Made by a program: the position numbers and the translations under genes. Positions 31,467 to 39,182 of a stretch of DNA of 64,000 nucleotides are shown piece by piece (the stretch's first letter is position 1; each line of letters starts with the position of its first letter). Below the pieces are notes generated by a model. That model was not told the DNA's origin and searched no databases. It saw only the letters and a program-made list of their open reading frames with translations. The stretch spans positions 1-64,000 of the forward strand of contig NZ_FWFQ01000017.1 of assembly GCF_900172235.1 (NCBI RefSeq). The letters are read 5' to 3'. The stretch is from Pseudoruegeria aquimaris. Lineage in GTDB: Bacteria; Pseudomonadota; Alphaproteobacteria; Rhodobacterales; Rhodobacteraceae.

Positions 31467-31781
31467 TCATTCTCCGATGGTGGTGGCGGGGTGACGGGTC
31501 GGGGTGGCCTTGGCCCGGACCTGCCGGACCCAGTTCCGGCAAGCGCCGTAGATGCCGGTGGTCGAGCTGGCGCGCAGGCCGAAGGCCCGCAGGACGCCGC
31601 CCTGCCAGTCCTGGTCGAGGCGACCCTTGGGGTCGGCGCTCGTGACCGCCGCCTCAAGGGCAGCGATCGCCTTCTCATAGGCACCGGGGTCATCATGCCG
31701 GGACGGCGCGCCCGCCTTCAGAAGCGCGTCCAGCCGGTCGGCCAGCGCGAGCGCGGGGGCCATATCAGTCGCGCGGCCCAT
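31467..31781 (-). CDS. Hypothetical early phage protein
   Basis: A 104-residue basic helical protein. It has LALADRLDALLKAGAPSRHD, then YEKAIAALEAAV and a C-terminal Arg/Lys-rich end (GACRNWVRQVRAKATPT). I do not recognise a family. The gene starts within the stop of the DUF3164 gene (TGATG) and ends 2 bp before the start of the second DGR target, so these genes are translated in series. A role in DNA binding is possible from charge only. Confidence 0.72.
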   Translation of the reverse strand: MGRATDMAPALALADRLDALLKAGAPSRHDDPGAYEKAIAALEAAVTSADPKGRLDQDWQGGVLRAFGLRASSTTGIYGACRNWVRQVRAKATPTRHPATTIGE

Positions 31782-32455
31782 CACGCGCTCGCCAGATCGA
31801 TGGTGATCGGTTCCCAGCGGGCGCGGGGATTGTCGCGGCGATAGAAGCGGACGTATTCCTTGGACCCGATCACGCGGATCGCATCCGACAGGGCGTCCAT
31901 GGCGGCGCGCCATTCCGGGTCGCCATCCTCGACGCGCATGCGGCGCAACTGGAACAGGGCCGAGCGGTTGATCCGCCCCTCCTTGTCCACCTGGAAGGCA
32001 TGCTGGATCAGGGCGCGCACCTGCGCGTTCGACCCCTCGGACCAGCGCGAGATGCAGATATCGACCAGCTCCTTGGCGGCCTGCAGCTCGGGGCCGAAGG
32101 TGATCTGGTCCTGCACCTGCACCTTGACCTGCAAGGTGCCGTCGAAGCTGGTGAGGGTCACATTGCCCTTGGTCCCGCCCAGGCGGCGGCCGTATTTCTC
32201 GTTCATCAGGTCCACGGTGGTGGCGATGTCGTCGAAGGTGTGGCCCCGGAAGCGGCTGATGCGCGCCGAGAGGTCCTCGGCAAAGGCGCAGATCTTGCGG
32301 ACGGTCTCGTCCATCAGCAGATCCTCGGGCTTGATCGCGTCGATCGGGACCAGACGGCCGCCGGTGTCGCGCATGTACTTCTCGCCCTGCAGCTCGATGA
32401 TCCCGTCAGACGGGGTGGCCGCTGCGGCCGGGGTGATGTCCTGTTGCTGGTTCAT
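31781..32455 (-). CDS. DUF3164-family early phage protein
   Basis: A 224-residue protein of the DUF3164 family found next to MuB in Mu-like phages. Family segments are DETVRKICAFAEDLSARISR, the KYGRRLGGTKGNVTLTSFDG part, and the C-terminal WRAAMDALSDAIRVIGSKEY. It has been noted as similar to sulfate-transporter-type annotations by error; no membrane segment exists. The ATG has AAGGAG upstream. Its function is unknown, but the place suggests a role in replication by transposition or in host take-over. Confidence 0.85.
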   Translation of the reverse strand: MNQQQDITPAAAATPSDGIIELQGEKYMRDTGGRLVPIDAIKPEDLLMDETVRKICAFAEDLSARISRFRGHTFDDIATTVDLMNEKYGRRLGGTKGNVTLTSFDGTLQVKVQVQDQITFGPELQAAKELVDICISRWSEGSNAQVRALIQHAFQVDKEGRINRSALFQLRRMRVEDGDPEWRAAMDALSDAIRVIGSKEYVRFYRRDNPRARWEPITIDLASA

Positions 32456-32768
32456 GGCTCTCTCCTTGAAATGCGGCTCGAAGGCCGGTTGCGCGGGGGG
32501 TTGAGGGGGATTGATGCGGCTGGCCGACAGGCCGGGCCACGCGGGGGCGGTGCGGGTCCAGGCGGACCACGTTCGTGCCGGGGCGCGGCACATCCGGCAG
32601 CGTGACGCTGGCAGGGATGATCAGGTCCTCGATCAGCTCGACCCGGTCGGCCACGTCGCGCAGGATATCGCGGGCGCGCGCGGCGGTCGCCGCATCCACC
32701 CGGCCCTTGTCGATCTGGCCCGACAGGCAGGCGACGACGCTGCGGATTTCCTCGGACAGCGCGGCCAT
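32406..32768 (-). CDS. Hypothetical early phage protein overlapping DUF3164 gene
   Basis: A 120-residue protein. The first 50 residues are a predicted helical bundle (EEIRSVVACLSGQIDKGRVD, then ARARDILRDVADRVELIEDL); the rest is Pro/Arg-rich and probably unstructured. It starts within the MuB stop (TGATG at 32768) and its last 50 bases overlap the DUF3164 start in another frame. The overlap with a well-supported gene makes the C-terminal end uncertain. Confidence 0.62.
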   Translation of the reverse strand: MAALSEEIRSVVACLSGQIDKGRVDAATAARARDILRDVADRVELIEDLIIPASVTLPDVPRPGTNVVRLDPHRPRVARPVGQPHQSPSTPRATGLRAAFQGESHEPATGHHPGRSGHPV

Positions 32769-33745
32769 CACTCCTGCCCTCCGAGATTGGCGCGTGCCTG
32801 GCGCAGGGCGGCCAGCGTGATGTCGCCGCCGCTCGCCATGGCCGCCAGCGCCAGCACCTTGCTGGCCCCGCGCAGCGCGCCGGGCTCGGCCGCGACCTCC
32901 TTCAGAAGCTCGATCTCGGGCGATCCCTTCACGCCCCAGGCGGCGGCCAGCGACTTCACGTCGCCCACGGTCGGGCGCGGGATGAAGAGGCGCATGCCGA
33001 TGCGGCTGAAGATCTGCGCGAACCGCATCGAGCGGTTGCCGCCGGTCAGCCGCGAATAGACCTCGGGGTTGCCCGCGAACACGAGGCCGATGCCGGTCGC
33101 GTCATGGATCGCGATGCGCAGCTCTTCCAGCGCGGCGGTGGACAGGTGCTGCGCCTCGTCGATGATCAACAGGCCCCGCGTCCCCTCGATCTTGCGGCGG
33201 ATGGCGCGGGCGATGCGGCGCGCCCCGCCCCCGGCATCGCGCAGCCCGATCGCCTCGGCCACCTCTTCCAGGGCCGGGACCAGCCCGGCGCTGTCGGGCG
33301 ACATGGTGGCGATCCAGACCGAGGGGTTGGTGTCGCGGTAATGGCGGAAGGACTTGGTCTTGCCGACGCCGGGGTTGCCGTAGATGCAGACGATGTCGCC
33401 CGCCATCTGGGCGTAGCTCAGCGCGTTGACCACCTTCTCGGCCGAGGGCGAGCGGAAGAACTCGGGCGGCTCGGGCATGGCGCTCGATGCGGCCTCGCGG
33501 CGCTGGCGCGCGGTCAGCCAGTTCTCGATCCGCGCCTCGACCTCGTCGTTGTTGCCCGCATACTTGCCCTGCAGCCACTGGTTCAGCGCCGAGGGCGAAA
33601 TGCCGATCTCGCGGGCGGCGGCGGCCTGCGACAGGCCATCGGTGTTCATCTGGGCGCGCATGCGGTCGCGCAGGGGCAGCCGGTTGGTGACGTATTCCTC
33701 GTCCGGCTCGGCGGTCATCTGGACAACTTGGGCATTCTGGGTCAT
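32768..33745 (-). CDS. Transposition protein B (MuB-like AAA+ ATPase)
   Basis: A 325-residue protein. An N-terminal DNA-binding helix-turn-helix (LSQAAAAREIGISPSALNQW) precedes the AAA+ domain, with Walker A GNPGVGKTKS, Walker B LLIIDEAQHL and a sensor-like VFAGNPEVY. MuB binds target DNA, stimulates the transposase and keeps it from inserting into Mu itself. It follows the transposase gene by 69 bp. The length is similar to MuB (312). Confidence 0.94.
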   Translation of the reverse strand: MTQNAQVVQMTAEPDEEYVTNRLPLRDRMRAQMNTDGLSQAAAAREIGISPSALNQWLQGKYAGNNDEVEARIENWLTARQRREAASSAMPEPPEFFRSPSAEKVVNALSYAQMAGDIVCIYGNPGVGKTKSFRHYRDTNPSVWIATMSPDSAGLVPALEEVAEAIGLRDAGGGARRIARAIRRKIEGTRGLLIIDEAQHLSTAALEELRIAIHDATGIGLVFAGNPEVYSRLTGGNRSMRFAQIFSRIGMRLFIPRPTVGDVKSLAAAWGVKGSPEIELLKEVAAEPGALRGASKVLALAAMASGGDITLAALRQARANLGGQE

Positions 33746-33814
33746 CCTGAAGGTCTCTCCTGTTTTGCCTGTTTCAGGGGTTCGGCCGGGCGGTGTGGCG
33801 CACCACCGGCCGTT

Positions 33815-35824
33815 TCATTCGGCGGGCGGCAACCCGTTGCGGGCGCGGACGCCTGCTAGCGCCCGCCTCATGAATTCGGCTTGTTCATCATCATCCTCGG
33901 CCAGTTCGCTCGGCCGCTGGCGCGCCGCCATGGCCGCGAAGTCGATCACGCCGGGCGCGACCTTGGGCTGCTCGGCATCGCGGGCGGGATCCGGCATCTG
34001 CCGGAAATGCGCCGCGACCACGGAACTCGCGGGGGCTGCGGGCGGATCGCCCGCCTCCTCGGCGCGGGCGCGCACGGCCTTGCCGTAAAGCTCCTCGCGC
34101 TCCAGCTTCGACATGCGCGTGGTGGCCTCGGCCTGCTTCTTGGCAGCCTTGATCATGCGGGCGCGGTTCTTGTTCCACTCGCGGCCCTTCTCGGTGTCGT
34201 TGAAGGCGGTGCTGGTCATGTGGTCGGCCTCGAACAGGTACCGCCCGTCCAGGCTGTAGACATGGATCCCGGCATGCAGGTTCTCCGGGTCGAAATGCGC
34301 CACCACCTTGCGGCCCGCCAGCGCAGCGCTGGCCTCGGTCCAGTAGCGGTTCTTGGCATGCGCCCCGCGCCCTGCATTGATCGCTATCTCGCCGGTCTGG
34401 CTGACACTGACCACCTCGCGCACCATCAGCAGAAGGCGGCGCTGGCGCTCGGAAAAGCGGCGGAAGGTGATGCTGGCGGTGGCCTCCTCCCATGCCTGGT
34501 CGAAGCTCAGAATGCCCCGGCAGGCGGTGGTGCGGCGCTTGGTCTGGGCGTTGTGGCGCGCGACCTCGTGCTCGATCACGGCGCGCAGCTCCTCGTAGGG
34601 GATCGCGGTCGCCTTGCTGTAGCCCCGGTCGATCAGCGACGGGTGGGTTGCGACCTTGTCATGCAGGCCGCCGATGCCGAAGGCGCGCTCGATCGGCTTG
34701 GCGCCGGGGTTGCCGGTCTCCTTGTCGGGGTTGGTGAAGCGCGGCTCGATCCCCAGCGCGATCAGCAGGCCGACGCCATCGTGATCGCCCTTCTTGAAGC
34801 GGCGGCGGTTCTCGGCCCCGGCGGTCATCAGCTTGTTCGCGGCGACCCGCGTGTTGTCGATATACATGACCGTGGGTGCGCAGACCCCGGTCAGGTCATA
34901 GGTGGCCAGCCGGAACAGGTCGGTGTTCTCGGTCTTGCCCAGCCGCCAGGCAAGAATGCGGCGGGTGCGCAGGTCCTGGAAGAACCAGGCGGTGGCGGTA
35001 TTGAGGATCTCGCCATCGGGGAACTCGACCCAGAGCTTGTCGAACTTCAGGCCGTCGCCGTTGACCGCCTCGCCTGCGGCAAAGACCGTCTCGTCGCGGC
35101 GCTGCTTGGGCAGGCGGCGCGCCAGCGCCTCCATGCCTTCGCGCATCAGGACCACACTCAGCGGGTCGATATCAGTCTCGACGCGGCGCTCCAGGGTCTT
35201 GGCACTGGGGATCACCCAGCCCTCGATCGCGGCGATCTCTTCGAGGCGGCGATAGGTGTCGGCATGGCTCGGGCCGCGCCGGGTCAGGTATTGGCCCAGG
35301 TACCAGTCCCAGGCGCGCGGATCGCATTCGGCGCGGTCGGTCTTGCCGACATGGCGCGGGGCCAGCGCGGGCAGCCAGTTGCGCCGCTCGACCCCCTTCA
35401 CCATCCGCACCCAGCGGCGCACGGTGGCGGGGCTGACCTCGGCATCGGCCGCGACCATCTCGACCGCCGACACCCGGCCCACGCCGCCATCGACCAGCGC
35501 CTCGACCGCCGTCAGAACCTTGAGCCGGAACGCGGCCTTGTCTTTAAGGGTCTGCGACAGCTGATCGAAGCTCGCCCATGCCTCGTCCTGCGGGATCTCG
35601 GTCGGGGCCGCGCTTGCCGCAGGCTTGCGGTGGCGCAGCAGATAGGCCGCGCGCGCCCGGTCGGGCAGGCTGGAATAGTGGTATTCAAGGCCGCCGCCAC
35701 GCCCCTGGCGCTTTTGGCTTTTCCAGCCCTCGCGCTTAGCACGATCAATCAAACCGACCTTAGATGTCGGAAGGTCTGGAAGCCCTTGGGATGACCAATC
35801 AGCTGCGGTGCGCCACTCGATCAT
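33815..35824 (-). CDS. DDE transposase A (MuA-like)
   Basis: The product is a 669-residue transposase. The N-terminal part has the Mu-type winged-helix start (IEWRTAADWSSQGLPDLPTS, then RAKREGWKSQKRQGRGGG) and helix-turn-helix parts near residues 120-230. The catalytic core has the three acidic residues in VNGDGLKFDKLW, MYIDNTRVAANK and PIERAFGIGG. The C-terminal basic helices resemble the MuB- and ClpX-contacting region. It cuts the prophage ends and joins them to target DNA. Its ATG overlaps the preceding stop (ATGA). Length matches MuA (663). Confidence 0.96.
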   Translation of the reverse strand: MIEWRTAADWSSQGLPDLPTSKVGLIDRAKREGWKSQKRQGRGGGLEYHYSSLPDRARAAYLLRHRKPAASAAPTEIPQDEAWASFDQLSQTLKDKAAFRLKVLTAVEALVDGGVGRVSAVEMVAADAEVSPATVRRWVRMVKGVERRNWLPALAPRHVGKTDRAECDPRAWDWYLGQYLTRRGPSHADTYRRLEEIAAIEGWVIPSAKTLERRVETDIDPLSVVLMREGMEALARRLPKQRRDETVFAAGEAVNGDGLKFDKLWVEFPDGEILNTATAWFFQDLRTRRILAWRLGKTENTDLFRLATYDLTGVCAPTVMYIDNTRVAANKLMTAGAENRRRFKKGDHDGVGLLIALGIEPRFTNPDKETGNPGAKPIERAFGIGGLHDKVATHPSLIDRGYSKATAIPYEELRAVIEHEVARHNAQTKRRTTACRGILSFDQAWEEATASITFRRFSERQRRLLLMVREVVSVSQTGEIAINAGRGAHAKNRYWTEASAALAGRKVVAHFDPENLHAGIHVYSLDGRYLFEADHMTSTAFNDTEKGREWNKNRARMIKAAKKQAEATTRMSKLEREELYGKAVRARAEEAGDPPAAPASSVVAAHFRQMPDPARDAEQPKVAPGVIDFAAMAARQRPSELAEDDDEQAEFMRRALAGVRARNGLPPAE

Positions 35825-36303
35825 GCCCGGCGCCTCCGCAACCGGACCGGGTGCAGGCGCTTGAGCTCGGCGCGGCGCGCGCGCAGCTCCTCGATCTCCT
35901 GGTCGATGAAACCCACCTCGGCCGCAACGGCCTCCTCGCCCACCAGAAGGCGGCAGCCGACCTTCTCGGCCACCAGCGCCAGCAGGTCATAATCGCGCGT
36001 GGCCAGGATCATCGCGACCAGCCGCACCACGGAAATCTGATGCGTCTCGCGGCTCTCGGCCGTGTAGGCATCCAGCATGTTCTTGGAAATGTCGTCGCCC
36101 AGCATCTCGCTCATCTTCGCGGCCACCTCGTAGCGCGACAGCGGCTGCTCCTTCAGGCTCTGGCTCAGCGCCTGGCGCAGTTCATGATCGAAACCGGCGA
36201 TCGATCCCGGCCGCACATCGGCGGGGGTCGGGACCACGAAATAATCGTCAAAGGACATCTGGCGGTCATCATTGCCGCCCCGGTAGGCCCGGCGTTTAGC
36301 CAT
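35821..36303 (-). CDS. Early phage DNA-binding-type protein upstream of transposase
   Basis: A 160-residue protein. It has KEQPLSRYEVAAKMSEMLGD, resembling a helix-turn-helix, and a C-terminal charged helix (FIDQEIEELRARRAELKRLH). Genes like this stand just before the transposase in many Mu-like prophages of alphaproteobacteria; a regulatory role is inferred. Its stop overlaps the transposase ATG, so the two are coupled. No catalytic motif is seen. Confidence 0.78.
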   Translation of the reverse strand: MAKRRAYRGGNDDRQMSFDDYFVVPTPADVRPGSIAGFDHELRQALSQSLKEQPLSRYEVAAKMSEMLGDDISKNMLDAYTAESRETHQISVVRLVAMILATRDYDLLALVAEKVGCRLLVGEEAVAAEVGFIDQEIEELRARRAELKRLHPVRLRRRRA

Positions 36304-36514
36304 GACCGCCCTCCACAGATTGCCGGGCGGGGCGCGCGCTCTCGCGCCGCTCGCAGCCGGGGATAACGTATTGCAGGCCGACCTCGGTCTCCTCGACCGG
36401 CCACGACGCGGGCGGATACCCGCCCTGCGCCGCATGGGTGCCAGCCCCTTCGCCACGCCGCCCATCGGGCTGCGGGGTCGCGATCTGCGCAAGGAAGGGG
36501 CTGGCGGCCATCAT
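36296..36514 (-). CDS. Hypothetical small early phage protein
   Basis: A 72-residue frame (starting MMAASPFLAQIATPQPDGRR). The C-terminal 40 residues include PPASWPVEETEVGLQYV. I do not recognise it. It is supported mainly by position: its start overlaps the preceding stop (ATGATG) and its end overlaps the next gene by 8 bases, continuing the coupled chain towards the transposase. Low complexity and the short length leave doubt. Confidence 0.5.
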   Translation of the reverse strand: MMAASPFLAQIATPQPDGRRGEGAGTHAAQGGYPPASWPVEETEVGLQYVIPGCERRESARPARQSVEGGHG

Positions 36515-36933
36515 TCGAACACCATCGCGGCGACAAGGCCGATCCAGAGCATGCCGAACAGGCAAAGCGCCCCGATCAGATCCCCGATCCAGTGATCGTC
36601 CAGCCGCCGGGCGGCCCGGATCAGCCAGCCCCAGCCCGCGCGCAGGGAGGAGGAAGCGCGCGGGCTGGACGGCTCACACGCTGCGACGGTGGCAGCCGGA
36701 GCGCGGAGAACCCCGCCCGACCGGCCCGGCGCGCTTTGCGCTTGGGGCTCGGCCAGGCGGCCCTTACCATCGGAAGCGCCAACAACCGGATGGAGGGATA
36801 CAATGGAAGAACGCAACAAAGGACTGGAGGCGCGTGTCAGGCCCACCTCGGCGGCGGCCTGGGCGGTGGTCAGCCGCTCGTCCAGCCAGACGCGCCGGAT
36901 GGCGGCTGCGGGGATCTGCTTGCCGGTCAGCAT
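36511..36933 (-). CDS. Uncertain early phage protein, possible fusion of HTH and membrane parts
   Basis: A 140-residue frame. The first 30 residues (IRRVWLDERLTTAQAAAEVG) look like a helix-turn-helix start; the last 40 (IGDLIGALCLFGMLWIGLV) are a membrane helix. The middle (about 35-95) is low complexity, and its DNA near 36780-36840 is more AT-rich than the surroundings and lacks the usual codon bias. This may be two former genes joined by deletion. The ATG shares a base with the HU gene stop (TGATG). Confidence 0.45.
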   Translation of the reverse strand: MLTGKQIPAAAIRRVWLDERLTTAQAAAEVGLTRASSPLLRSSIVSLHPVVGASDGKGRLAEPQAQSAPGRSGGVLRAPAATVAACEPSSPRASSSLRAGWGWLIRAARRLDDHWIGDLIGALCLFGMLWIGLVAAMVFE

Positions 36934-37208
36934 CACGCGCCCGCCTTGCGCTTGGCGGCCTTGAAGCCCAGCGTGGTGCTGGCCGCGATCTCGATTGCCT
37001 CGCCGGTGGCGGGGTTGCGCCCCATCCGCGCGGCACGGTGGCGCGGCGCGAAGGTGCCAAAGCCCTGCAGCACCACGCTGCCGCCCTGGTCCGTCGCTTC
37101 CTGCACGGCGCGGGCGAAGGCGTCGATCGCGCGCCCGGCCTCGGCCTTGGTGATCCCGGCGCTCTCCGCCATCGTCTCGGCCAGCTGGCCCTTGTTGATC
37201 CGGTTCAT
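36933..37208 (-). CDS. HU-family DNA-binding protein
   Basis: A 91-residue HU/IHF-type protein: MNRINKGQLAETMAESAGIT at the start, the dimer core AIDAFARAVQEATDQGG, GFGTFAPRHRAARMGRNPAT with the DNA-binding arm, and a Lys-rich end. It bends DNA. I chose the ATG at 37208 with AAGGA upstream. A phage-encoded HU in the early region is of interest because Mu transposition needs HU between the first two transposase sites at its left end. Confidence 0.93.
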   Translation of the reverse strand: MNRINKGQLAETMAESAGITKAEAGRAIDAFARAVQEATDQGGSVVLQGFGTFAPRHRAARMGRNPATGEAIEIAASTTLGFKAAKRKAGA

Positions 37209-37219
37209 CGGTCTTCCTT

Positions 37220-37405
37220 TCAAGATTGAGAGGGCGGAAAGAGGATGGTGAAGGTGACCGACACGCCCTCGTCGTCGGCCAGAAACGCGACGTCGAAATC
37301 GTCACCCCCCCCCGCCGCTTTTGCGGCGGCGATGGCGGCGTCGATCGCGATCTTCCACACGGTCAGGTCCGTGCGCGTCATGCTGTTGAAATCCGGGGTC
37401 CCCAT
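37220..37405 (-). CDS. Hypothetical small early phage protein
   Basis: A 61-residue protein: an N-terminal helix (RTDLTVWKIAIDAAIAAAKA) and a C-terminal beta segment (FDVAFLADDEGVSVTFTILF). I do not recognise it. The start at 37405 has GAGGTG upstream; an ATG at 37417, overlapping the preceding stop, is the alternative. It lies 11 bp from the HU gene in the early operon. Confidence 0.6.
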   Translation of the reverse strand: MGTPDFNSMTRTDLTVWKIAIDAAIAAAKAAGGGDDFDVAFLADDEGVSVTFTILFPPSQS

Positions 37406-37413
37406 GTCGCACC

Positions 37414-37668
37414 TCATCCCAGCGCCAGCCAGAGCGCGGCCACCGGCAGTGCGCCCATCGCGGTGAAGACGAAATCCATCCATTCGACGCGGCCGTATCC
37501 CAGCGCGTCGATCCCCTCCTTGGCGGCCCCCGCCAGCGCGGCGGACCCGAAGGCCAGCACCACGGCGGCGGTGCCGTCCAGCCCCGCCCAGCTCGCACCA
37601 AGCGCGCTCAGCGCGGCGATGGCAGACCCGGCGATCAGGTGCTGTTTCTTGTCGGGGGCCATGTTCAT
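37414..37668 (-). CDS. Small membrane protein of the early region
   Basis: An 84-residue protein with a DKKQHLIAGSAI start and two hydrophobic stretches (AGSAIAALSALGASWAG and FVFTAMGALPVAALWLAL) separated by AGAAKEGIDALGYGRVEW. The DKxxHxxAG pattern occurs in small membrane proteins often annotated as putative periplasmic lipoproteins of phages. Its role is unknown. It overlaps the Ner-like gene end by 4 bases. Confidence 0.7.
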   Translation of the reverse strand: MNMAPDKKQHLIAGSAIAALSALGASWAGLDGTAAVVLAFGSAALAGAAKEGIDALGYGRVEWMDFVFTAMGALPVAALWLALG

Positions 37669-37985
37669 TCCCCCGCCGCTTTTTTACGCTGACAGTGTGT
37701 GCGTTCCGGGTTAAACTTCACCCGCCCGAACAGCAGACGGTTCGGCAACCCGTCTTCGCCGTAGCGGTCGGGCCAGATCTCCTGCGGCTCCACGCCCAGG
37801 TGATCGGCCACCAGCCGCTCGATCGCGGGCCACGGGCGGCGCAGCACCTGGCGGACTGCGCTGACCCCGTAGCCATGCTGGCGCGAGAGCTCGGCCATCG
37901 ACGATCCCTTCATACGGATCGCGGCCTTGATCTCTTCGGGGTGCCACCCGCGCGCCTTGCGGGCAATCCGTGCAGGCTTCGCCAT
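37665..37985 (-). CDS. Ner-like DNA-binding regulator
   Basis: A 106-residue protein of the Ner/Nlp family: GWHPEEIKAAIRMKGSSMAE, then a helix-turn-helix (LSRQHGYGVSAVRQVLRRPW) and the conserved LGVEPQEIWPDRY. Mu Ner represses both the early and the repressor promoters. It is the first gene of the early operon on the - strand, divergent from the repressor. The ATG at 37985 has GAGGAG 9 nt upstream; an upstream ATG at 38006 would add 7 residues. Confidence 0.92.
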   Translation of the reverse strand: MAKPARIARKARGWHPEEIKAAIRMKGSSMAELSRQHGYGVSAVRQVLRRPWPAIERLVADHLGVEPQEIWPDRYGEDGLPNRLLFGRVKFNPERTHCQRKKAAGE

Positions 37986-38239
37986 GTGCCTGTGCTCCTC
38001 TTCCATCTTGCCCCTTCGGACGGCCATCCGGGCGGGCAGAACTCGCGGTGTAAAAAATGACCTTACGGACATACATTCGCACGAACATTCCAATGAGGCA
38101 AGCACGTTTGTGCCCTTTACGGTTCAAAAGTCCCGGACTTTCGTTCCGAATCACGCGCAGATCTATAAATGAATGGAAAAACAATGCCTTGTGAGAACCG
38201 TAAGGATCGAGCGGAATTGTTAAGCTGGGCCTTACAGTT
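37986..38239. promoter_or_regulatory. Divergent early/repressor control region
   Basis: A 254-bp AT-rich region between the Ner-like gene and the repressor. A motif near CCTTACGGTTC occurs four times: CCTTACGG at 38061, CTTTACGGTTC at 38115, its complement at 38195-38205, and CCTTACAGTT at 38230. They are the likely sites of the S24 repressor, Ner or both. A -10-like TATAAAT lies at 38164-38170. No gene is seen here. Confidence 0.65.
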
Positions 38240-38953
38240 ATGAGCGACAACGATAAGGCCGATCCCGCCTTCGCGGCGCGGATAAAACGATTGTGCGAAA
38301 TGGTTGGGGGCGCTTCAGCCTTGGCACAAAAGTCCGGCCTGTCCCGCCGGGTTATCGACAAGTATGTGGCGGGCGGGTCTGATCCGTCGCGCCAGAGATT
38401 GGTGTCGCTGGCTGATGCAGCCGGGGTCTCCGTGCAGTGGCTGGCCACCGGGCATGGCTCGCCCTCGGGCGCGCCTCAACCCATCGCGCCACCGGGCGCG
38501 GTCACGCCCGAGTTCGACCAGGACTTCGCCCTGATCCCGCGCTACGAGGTCAACCTCTCGGCCGGTCCGGGCCTCGTGCCCGCGCATGAGGATGTTGAGG
38601 AAAGGCTCGCCTTTTCAAGGGCATGGCTGCGACGCCAGCGCATCAATCCTGATCGGGCCGGACTGGTCCGGGTGCGCGGCGACAGCATGGCCCCCACCGT
38701 CCCGGACGGCGCGTTGGCACTCGTCAACACCGCCGAGGCCCGCGTCGATCGCGAGGGCATCTATGCCTTCAGCCGCGAGGGCGAGGCTTACATCAAGCGC
38801 CTCGTGCCCTTGGCACCTGGCCCAGGTGGCGCGCCCACCTCGATCGTCATCATCTCCGATGGCGGCAGCTTCGCGCCCGAGTTCGTCACCGGCCCCCAGC
38901 TCAACGAGCTGCGCATCGTCGGCCGGGTGCGGTGTATACTGGTGAACATGTGA
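38240..38953 (+). CDS. LexA-like phage repressor (HTH plus S24 peptidase)
   Basis: A 237-residue repressor. The N-terminal helix-turn-helix is visible (GGASALAQKSGLSRRVIDKY). The C-terminal S24 domain has the catalytic Ser in VRGDSMAPTVPDGAL and the Lys in EAYIKRL. Repressors of this type cleave themselves on SOS induction, unlike the Mu c repressor, which lacks this domain. It is the only clear + strand gene of the prophage and holds the lysogenic state by blocking the divergent early promoter. Confidence 0.94.
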   Translation: MSDNDKADPAFAARIKRLCEMVGGASALAQKSGLSRRVIDKYVAGGSDPSRQRLVSLADAAGVSVQWLATGHGSPSGAPQPIAPPGAVTPEFDQDFALIPRYEVNLSAGPGLVPAHEDVEERLAFSRAWLRRQRINPDRAGLVRVRGDSMAPTVPDGALALVNTAEARVDREGIYAFSREGEAYIKRLVPLAPGPGGAPTSIVIISDGGSFAPEFVTGPQLNELRIVGRVRCILVNM

Positions 38954-39182
38954 CCGCGCCTCGACCCCGGTTTAAACGCTGTTTTAAACGCCCTTGAACG
39001 CCCGGCCCATTGCGCAATCCATGTGTCTCAACTCCCTCGACCCGCCTCGATTGTGCAAACCGTCCTGCGCCGCACGCTCATCAGGCCAGACCGTTTAAAC
39101 CCTTGATAACCGTGATCTATCCCGCCCCGTCCCGATACATCCAAGATGATCCCGGTCTGATCAATCCATCTGTCTGATTACA
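38954..39182. promoter_or_regulatory. Repressor-proximal prophage end with transposase binding sites (Mu attL-like)
   Basis: No gene is seen in these 229 bp. Three sites related to those at the left end lie here in the opposite orientation: 39008-39027, 39049-39068, and 39155-39174, whose outer edge is 8 nt from the prophage end. The outer site is 106 bp from the next, like the wide L1-L2 gap of Mu that is bridged with HU. TTTAAAC motifs lie at 38969-38993 and 39093-39100. The end reads ATTACA. Confidence 0.7.

Larger units (their letters stand above)
454..39182. mobile_element. Mu-like transposable prophage with P2-like contractile tail and a DGR
   Basis: A 38.7-kb element flanked by an 8-bp direct repeat. 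The repressor end is on the right (Mu attL equivalent) and the modification-gene end on the left (attR equivalent). It encodes a MuA-type DDE transposase, MuB-type ATPase, GemA, Mor/C activator, Mu-type terminase, portal, protease, major head and virion morphogenesis proteins, and P2-type sheath, tube, tape measure and baseplate proteins. Every module expected of a Mu-like phage is present. The only clear lesion seen is a TGA inside the DGR reverse transcriptase, so the phage itself could be functional. Confidence 0.95.
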
